A DNA stretch of 64,000 nt from Tetragonia tetragonoides (taxonomy: Eukaryota > Streptophyta > Magnoliopsida > Caryophyllales > Aizoaceae). Where the stretch lies: assembly GCA_038025085.1 (NCBI GenBank), contig CM076143.1, forward strand, positions 50,538,501-50,602,500, written 5' to 3'. The position numbers and the translations under genes were made by a program. Positions 58,071-64,000 of this stretch are shown piece by piece; within the stretch, counting starts at the first letter, position 1; every line of letters starts with the position of its first letter. Under the pieces are notes generated by a model. It made no database searches. It saw only the letters and a program-made list of their open reading frames with translations, and had not been told where the DNA came from.

Positions 58071-58206
58071 GAGGAATTATTGTGTGGTCCAGGAGCACTG
58101 CTCCTTCCTCTCACAAAATAGAAAATTATTAATTTGAATTTAAAGTGGGCTCCACTTATTTTGTGAGAAGAGAGAGCAGTGCTCCTGAACTATGCAAAAA
58201 TTTCTC
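58071..58206. mobile_element. 136-bp fold-back MITE with 9-bp TSD
   Basis: The ends GAGGAATTATTGTG and CAAAAATTTCTC are inverted, and the inversion extends through CAGGAGCACTGCTCC / GAGCAGTGCTCCTG and TCTCACAAAATA / TATTTTGTGAGA. The exact 9-mer GTAACCAAC flanks it (58062-58070 and 58207-58215). Nearly the whole element can fold into one hairpin. Confidence 0.92.
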
Positions 58207-59049
58207 GTAACCAACACCTCAATCTTTAGGTGAAAACTTCATTGGTACAAAATTACTGTTTTAAACCAACATACATTAACAAAAGGGATTGATGATGTAG
58301 CCATACATCTAGGTGTCCTAGACTAATAGGTTCCCTAGGTCTAGCTAACTGGCCAAAAAAATAAAAATTTACTGTTTTATGTGTTCTAGCACCACTGGCA
58401 TATGAGTATATGACAAAACATCATCAGAGATTCAGAATTTTTGACGAAGAACATCCAGGCCAGAATGAAATCAGATTGTTAAAAAGCCATATTTCTCAAC
58501 TTAGCTCATTGTCAAATCCACCCAAAAAAAAAGAAAAGAAATTGTAATTAATTTGTATTAAGCAAAACACATTGCATTCTATATATGATATATCTTAACT
58601 TGGACTTGCATGCAATTATTCATGAAATTACTGTAATCAGTTTTCCTTTTAGGCAGTAAATAATAAGCATAAAAATAGGTTAAATATTTCTTTTTAAATC
58701 CAGCACTTGCGTGTGAGTTATATTTTTGTTTTTATGTTAATAAATTTCTTTGTTAAATATTAAACGTCTATTCCATTGTCTCATCTCATGATCTCCACAT
58801 TAAAGCCTCACGCACCTAACCTATAGTTTCCATGTGATAAATTAGAAGTCCCGAAAGCACTTCCAGCATGGAATAGAATCACACAAGCTAACCCTATTCA
58901 TCTGCTCGTGGTCCGTCCTACTTTCAATAGTTGTAGAAATTTATTGTGTTGTTTTTACTCGATCTATAGTACCTTCACAATAACTATGATTTGTATATAT
59001 AGTTGTAAAGGAACTACTGTACGTCAAGCATATAATTTGTTGACAAGCA

Positions 59050-59120
59050 ACAAAAACAACAAAAACAAACAACAACAACAACAACAACAATAACAACAAC
59101 AACAATAACAATGACAACAA
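59050..59120. repeat. (AAC)n microsatellite
   Basis: An imperfect AAC/CAA run of about 70 bp. Confidence 0.9.
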
Positions 59121-59179
59121 CTAGCCTGATTTTATTTGATGCACTTATTTTGCTTCCATCATCATATTGTGAAAGAGCA

Positions 59180-59325
59180 ATGATACATGTCTTCTCAGAA
59201 GACGTTCTCTCGTTCCACGTATTAGACCATTTTCTACTACAATTAGGCGTCTTTTTACTACAAAAAATATCTTTTATTAGATTTTTATTATTACAGAAAA
59301 CGTCTTCTAAGAAGACATCAATCAT
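59180..59325. mobile_element. 146-bp fold-back MITE (GTCTTCTCAGAAGAC ends)
   Basis: The left end ATGATACATGTCTTCTCAGA with AGACGTT and the right end AACGTCTTCTAAGAAGACAT with CAATCAT form inverted repeats of about 27 bp. Each arm itself contains the near-palindrome GTCTTCTNAGAAGAC. A duplication could not be assigned. Confidence 0.75.
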
Positions 59326-60618
59326 TAGGCATATGAAAATGTTGTAATAAGGTCAATAAAAATTCAGAAAATTATGAGACACAACATTATATACAGTATT
59401 ATACTTGAGATAGTGATGCATTAATATATTATTTAGGGTTTGAAGTACAGTTAATTATCGATAGGCTGACTCATGGTGTCCGTCTATCTAGCGCAAAAAA
59501 TGAGAGGGTATGAACAAACTATTTGTGTAAATTTATAGGGACCTGACCCGTTGTCCCGATCAATGCCAGCCAATACCGGATCTTTTTAACATGAGTAGAA
59601 ATGTAAAAGAAGAGGATCCGAGTATATATGACCAAATGATCAATCAATCCCAATTGTTTAAAATCTTCATGGGAATTTGAGATGCATAATAAGGATTTGT
59701 CCAAACTATCACAAATGCAAGTAGCCCAATCAAAGATCTACGAACAAGTGACACAAGTCAATCAAAGTTATTTTGTGGCAGTGGATCATCAGTTAATTTA
59801 ATGCAGAGAACGAAAGAACCAACAAATTTCGTTACTGTGTTTGTTGCCTATTTTTCTAATAATAATAATAATATACTATGTGTATGAAGATAAAAAAACA
59901 AATTATAAACAAATACAAAATGACACCCAGAAAACAAACGAACAAATAAAGGGACCATAGTGAGCTAGCTAGACCGGTCACCAATCAGTTACATAATTAA
60001 AGAAAACGGCAAAAAAAATAAGGAGAGAGAGTGAGAACTACTCACAATACAGTGAATCACTCCACTTGTAAATTGTATTGTATTGTATTGATCTCTTTCA
60101 ATTCCATCATCCAATCCAAATACAATCGTACCCAGATTTTACTGCATGGCTAATTATCTCTACATGACAAAACAACACAATTTCAACCCAAAAATAGATA
60201 TATGCAAAAAAAAACTAAAATAATAATAATGAAGTTCACATCTGTCAAATGAAACCCAAGTGAAAAACATTTCTATAAAAAAAAAAAAAATTAGATCCAA
60301 ATCCACTAAATACATGCATACCTAAGCAATAATGTATAATTAAAAAAAAAATTAAAATTTTCACATTTATGAGCAATAGGGTTAGAACAATAACAAATAT
60401 GGAATTTCTTCTTCATATATGAATATTTTGTATCCGTACATTCAAATCAAAGGAATTGAATGAAATAAAAAAATTTCAAAAAATTAAGCATCTATTTAAG
60501 GAGTAAAGAAAATAAAAGAAAAGTGAGGAGATTTAAGAACCATATAAAAGGATGGAGAGCCATTATCATTCATCAGCAAAAAAGGATGGATCTTGATGAA
60601 TTTACTGCCATTTTTTGA
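59326..60618. other. Intergenic, no gene seen
   Basis: AT-rich sequence with short A runs. It probably contains the 3' part of the minus-strand MIR396 transcript. Confidence 0.35.
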
Positions 60619-60776
60619 CCCTATTTGTTTCTTCCCACAGCTTTATTGAACCGCAAACCAAAATAAAGTTTTTACCTTTCCTTCATTCCAATTTCTTAGA
60701 AAGAAAAAGAGAGATCTGGGGATAAAAATTAGATAGATGCAGTTCAAGAAAGCTGTGGAAAAATACAAAATAGGAC
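60619..60776 (-). ncRNA. MIR396: MIR396 precursor, a-like
   Basis: A second MIR396 hairpin, on the minus strand. The 5' arm carries the mature strand TTCCACAGCTTTCTTGAACT plus G (60760-60740), the miR396a ending. The 3' arm carries the star, beginning GTTCAATAAAGCTGTGGGAA (60651-60631), which matches the known miR396a-3p type. The basal stem pairs CCTATTTTGTATTTTTCC with GGAAGAAACAAATAGG. The loop segment between mature and star is 88 nt. It is convergent with the MIR396 at 46836-46954. Expected targets are again GRF transcription factor mRNAs. Confidence 0.97.
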
Positions 60777-60929
60777 CACATTGATTATCATCATAATAGG
60801 TTTTATGTATGATATGATTGTCTGTCTAGCTACCCCTCTAAACCCTAGATACCCATAGAGAGGGGTTGAGGAGAGAGAAAATGAGAGAGAGAGAGAGAGA
60901 GGCGTAGGTTTAGGGGGAGAAGAAGAGGT

Positions 60930-60940
60930 GATATATATAG
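60930..60940 (-). promoter_or_regulatory. Probable TATA box of the minus-strand MIR396
   Basis: Minus-strand CTATATATATC lies about 170 bp upstream of the mature miR396a strand. About 30 bp downstream of it is a CT-rich leader (TCTCTCTCTC, plus-strand GA run at 60884-60901). This spacing and context are typical of a plant core promoter. Confidence 0.55.
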
Positions 60941-61430
60941 GAGAAATAAGGTCCTTTTACCACCAATCCCGAGAAGAATATTAGTAATGACCTTCTCTTT
61001 CAATCTGAATAATTCCCCCCCTTTTCCTCTCCTTTCTTCCCCCCTTTTTTTTTAAAAAAAAAAAAACAAACAATTCTATCATGTTTCCTTTTTAGTAATT
61101 TAATACACAAACATATGGAAGATCCCTAGTTCTTCCCTAACACAAACAATGAAATAAATGTGCCTGATTTTTTTTGAAAATAAATTATTATGTGTCTAGG
61201 ATTGCATATGCTTGAGATAAAAAGATTAAACTCTAAAACAAATTCAAAATTTTGCTCATCCAAGCTTTCCAAAAATTAAATTCAGCTAACAAACCATAAT
61301 TTTTTTTTTTTTTTTTTTGCCGTAAGCAATCGCTCGAAAATCACATGATCTTTTGATACTTAAATCAAATTCACAAAATCTCGTATGAGGCGGTTTCAAT
61401 GTGAAAAATCAAATTATACCTTTACTACGG
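60941..61430. other. MIR396 upstream region, no gene seen
   Basis: Poly-C/poly-T and AT-rich sequence, with a T run at 61301-61318. It is likely to hold further upstream promoter sequence of the minus-strand MIR396. Confidence 0.35.
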
Positions 61431-61433
61431 CAT

Positions 61434-61754
61434 AGTTATTCTTTTCGCATTATTTCCATGCACATTTTTATTATGATCAGTTTCATATTAAAATATCAGT
61501 TTCATTCAGTCATGTGCTGCAATTTATGTTATATATGTTTCAGATTTACGTTCTATTTTGTATTTTATTTTGTCATACATTCTTTTTCATTATGCAAATT
61601 TTGTTCTGTTTTGTTTCATATATGTGCTCTATTCCATCCATTCAACATTTCATTTTGTCACACATTTTGTTTCATTTTGCAAGTTTTATTTCGTTCTATA
61701 TGCTGAAAATTCGACCTACTTCTCTTCTACTCCAACAATGAACAGAGCAGGGCC
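61434..61754 (+). mobile_element. CCGTT-type MITE relative, diverged and T-rich
   Basis: It has the TTATTCTTTTCG left start and ends GAACAGAGCAGGGCC then TAA, as in the intact copies. Between them TTTGTTTCAT/CATTTTGTCACACATTTTG modules recur. The long frames here (up to 101 aa) are T-rich repeat translations. Confidence 0.65.
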
Positions 61755-62134
61755 TAAATTTTAGCCAACAAAACCTTGTTTAAAACATGAATTATTTCAA
61801 GGTTATAGTTGGTATGTGAGATTGAACTTTTAATTAGAATTTCAATAGCAGATTTTGCATATATGATATGAAAAGTCGCCCAAAAAAAATCAGATGTCAC
61901 CTTTGTCTCCCGTTGGTTAGATTGTCACAGCAATCTCTCTCTCTCGATTTTTCTTTTTTCTTTTAGTTTGGGGCAAATTTTCAAAAATCAATGCAAATTG
62001 CAACTTGTTGCTCAATTTTATTCCACTTTGAAGAGATGATGCTAGCTGCAGCCTCACCTCCACAAGCTGATTTGGGTAAAAAACTTTCATTTTTAAACAT
62101 TAATTCACTTTCTCTCTCCTTTTCTCTCTCTTTT

Positions 62135-62320
62135 CAGGGTTCATTCTTCCCATCTCAGGGTTTTCTTTTAGGGATTTTGGGGTTCATCTTTTCCATTTTA
62201 GGGTTTACTTTTTTATTTTGGGGGTTTTGGGCTTCACTCATCCCATCTTAGGGTTTTCATTTTGGGTTTTGGAGTTTTTTTGGGGTTCACCTTTCCCATC
62301 TTAGTGTTTTCTTTTGTAGA
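62135..62320 (+). repeat. Degenerate tandem repeat, unit about 65 bp, with TTTAGGG-like words
   Basis: The order GGGTTCA(C/T)-TTTCCCATCTTAGGG-TTTTCTTTTGGG recurs about three to four times. The 86-aa frame at 61991-62251 crosses it and has no other support. Confidence 0.65.
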
Positions 62321-62323
62321 ATA

Positions 62324-62348
62324 TATAATTCCGACGGCTTCGCCGTCC
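62324..62348. other. Perfect GC hairpin GACGGC-TTC-GCCGTC
   Basis: ATTCCGACGGCTTCGCCGTC followed by CGAAT gives a 6-bp GC-rich stem and outer ATTC/GAAT arms with one C-C mismatch. It stands out in AT-rich DNA. Confidence 0.75.
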
Positions 62349-62505
62349 GAATTAATAGTGGTTGTCGTCGGTAATAGTAATTGATCAAATTTCACTCAAA
62401 TAAACTTGAATATTGAGGAGAGAGAGAGTGAATTTATTGGAAAAAGTCACAAATTTTAAGAAACTTTACACATATCAACTTGTGAAGGTGAATTGTAGCC
62501 TCAGG

Positions 62506-62526
62506 GTGAGGCTGCTGCTAGCAGCC
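62506..62526. other. Perfect hairpin GGCTGCT-GCT-AGCAGCC
   Basis: A 7-bp perfect stem with a 3-nt loop, within 200 bp of the GACGGC hairpin. Function unknown. Confidence 0.6.
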
Positions 62527-62559
62527 CTCTTAAACTTAACCTCAAATTTAACACTACAG

Positions 62560-63720
62560 TGTTGATACTTTATCTACTATATGGATATGTTTGGGTGGGA
62601 AGAATACTCTAAAAATAGAAGTTATTATCCCCTCAAAAAAAGAGTTGTAAGGTGAGTAAATTTTCAAATAATTTTTCAAGATCGAGAAGCTCCATACATC
62701 ACCATCAAACTTTAAAATAGCACAAAAAAAAAGGAAAATAGTATGCATGTATCAAAGGTATTAGAGAATGAGGGATATCCCTCAAGCAATCAAATAATTA
62801 TTATACAGTGATGTTATTAACAGGTCATAAACACTGTAGTCATCCTGTATGTTAGTATCAAAGTTTGAGGTTTTTTTTTTTTATATATCTACATATAACA
62901 TAAATAACTTGATAATAGTGTTTTATTACCTAATAATGATAATGTCGTTTGTATTAGGGGGTTGTTTAGCTGGAAGTAGATAACAATGAAATTAAATTTT
63001 TACTAAGGTTTCTAATCTTATCTAACACTTATACCATTACTAATTAATGATTGTCTCTCCAATATTATCATGGACTCCAGCGGTTTAAGCAATGGGATGG
63101 AATGGAAGATTGAGTATAGGAAGAGGGACTCCAATCGAGTACAGAGGCGGATCTTGGCCCAAAAAAGTGAAGGCTAAGATTCAAACCTTGTACCTAAAAG
63201 ATAGAATATCAGTGCTTCAACCAATGTGCTGCAACCTTTATCCTCAAACATTTATACAACAAAAAATTAAAGTTTTATTTTTCTGGTGGGGGCTAACCTC
63301 ATCCCGCCCTCTTGATAATTCGCCACTAATCGAGTGGCTTATCATTTGGCAAATAAGAGTAATAAGGCAACGGATAATGTCTTGTATAATTTGGACAACT
63401 CCATCTTGGATTGTATTAAATTTTTTAACGATGACGTATTAGCTTGTAAATTTATTTCTGATTTCTGATTTTATTTCTTGTTAGATTTTTTTTTTTAAAA
63501 AAATTCAAAAAAGAAGAGAAAGAAAGAAAATTGTAATAACCAAAATAAATTTATGCTATTGAACTGAACTTTGTTAAACCAAACTTGATATATACTACTA
63601 GTAATCTTGACAAGTGAAAATGTTGTGTTCATATAATTATTTTAAAGTGAGTAGGAGATATATAAGGGATTTAATGATTATGCTAAAAAGTATTTTATTA
63701 ATATATAATAATAATAATAA
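62560..63720. other. Intergenic, no gene seen
   Basis: AT-rich. The segment 63144-63345 (GGCGGATCTTGG start, ATTCGCCACTAATCG end) is probably a decayed relative of the hAT-type MITE at 5628-5794. The 116-aa plus-strand frame at 63092-63442 runs across it and is not supported as a gene. Confidence 0.4.
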
Positions 63721-63723
63721 TCA

Positions 63724-63724
<1 letters not shown>

Positions 63725-63790
<66 letters not shown>
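63725..63790. repeat. (ATT)n microsatellite
   Basis: About 22 ATT/TTA units, preceded by a shorter AAT run of the opposite sense at 63702-63720. The 71-aa frame across it is a repeat translation. Confidence 0.96.
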
Positions 63791-64000
63791 GGGACGTGTT
63801 CTTTTTTTCGCAAAATTGAGTTGAACTGAACTAAACTAATAATTATTAAACTGAACAATAATATTTGAGTGAAAATTATGTTCTCGAAGTGAACCACTTG
63901 TAAAAGAAGAAGAATAATGTGTTCCTACGTTTGAACCAATTGTACTAGTAGTACCACGCACACTAGTGATCATATTACGGAACGAAGTTATTAATTTTGT

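Noticed and set aside
61401..61764. Overlapping 68-101 aa Phe/Cys-rich frames
   Set aside because: They are translations of the T-rich TTTTGTTTCAT modules of a diverged MITE.
62135..62320. Interstitial telomere repeat
   Set aside because: TTTAGGG occurs only as scattered words inside a longer degenerate unit, not as a heptamer array.
63092..63442. 116-aa plus-strand frame as a gene
   Set aside because: It crosses a decayed hAT-type MITE (GGCGGATCTTGG to ATTCGCCACTAATCG) and shows no domain.

Overview
The window is AT-rich plant nuclear DNA. Its genes are split by GT-AG introns, plant-specific protein and miRNA families are present, and the intergenic space is packed with small non-autonomous transposons. 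It is clearly a eudicot. The repeat set suggests Caryophyllales (Amaranthaceae-like), but that placement is an inference I could not test.

I can support four protein genes. (1) <287-3471, +: the 3' nine coding exons of a Golgi nucleotide-sugar transporter of the UGNT1 type; the first exon lies off the left edge. (2) 16213-19300, -: a complete six-exon receptor-like cytoplasmic kinase (RLCK-VII/PBL type, 429 aa). (3) 24622-27607, +: a complete five-exon CUE-domain/coiled-coil protein (275 aa). (4) 31847-32521, -: a single-exon calmodulin-like protein with four EF-hands and an N-terminal membrane anchor (224 aa). Exon borders were derived by hand from reading frame, splice signals and family conservation.

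I can also support three conserved microRNA genes, none of which gives a protein ORF: MIR171 at 10474-10588 (+), MIR396 (b-like) at 46836-46954 (+) and MIR396 (a-like) at 60619-60776 (-). The two MIR396 genes face each other about 14 kb apart. Between 33 kb and the right edge I found no protein gene, so this half of the window looks like a miRNA-bearing gene desert.

The rest is dominated by short mobile elements, many with target-site duplications (TSDs) that can be read directly: a very young short LTR element (28640-30262), an older TRIM (37232-37832), a solo LTR (55419-56322), tRNA-derived SINEs, Stowaway, hAT and Mutator-type MITEs, and several TIR families that carry degenerate 5-6 bp tandem arrays (CCGTT, GAACT, GACCCG, GGATAC). 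The most unusual structure is an array of 33-bp units, each with a GTCGCC-N7-GGCGAC dyad, split by the young LTR element. Other notable items are a 60-bp minisatellite in a kinase intron that is open on both strands, and opposed CT/GA tracts around the kinase start.

I did not find a new multi-gene system. The best candidates for something undescribed are the hairpin minisatellite and the design shared by the repeat-carrying MITEs.
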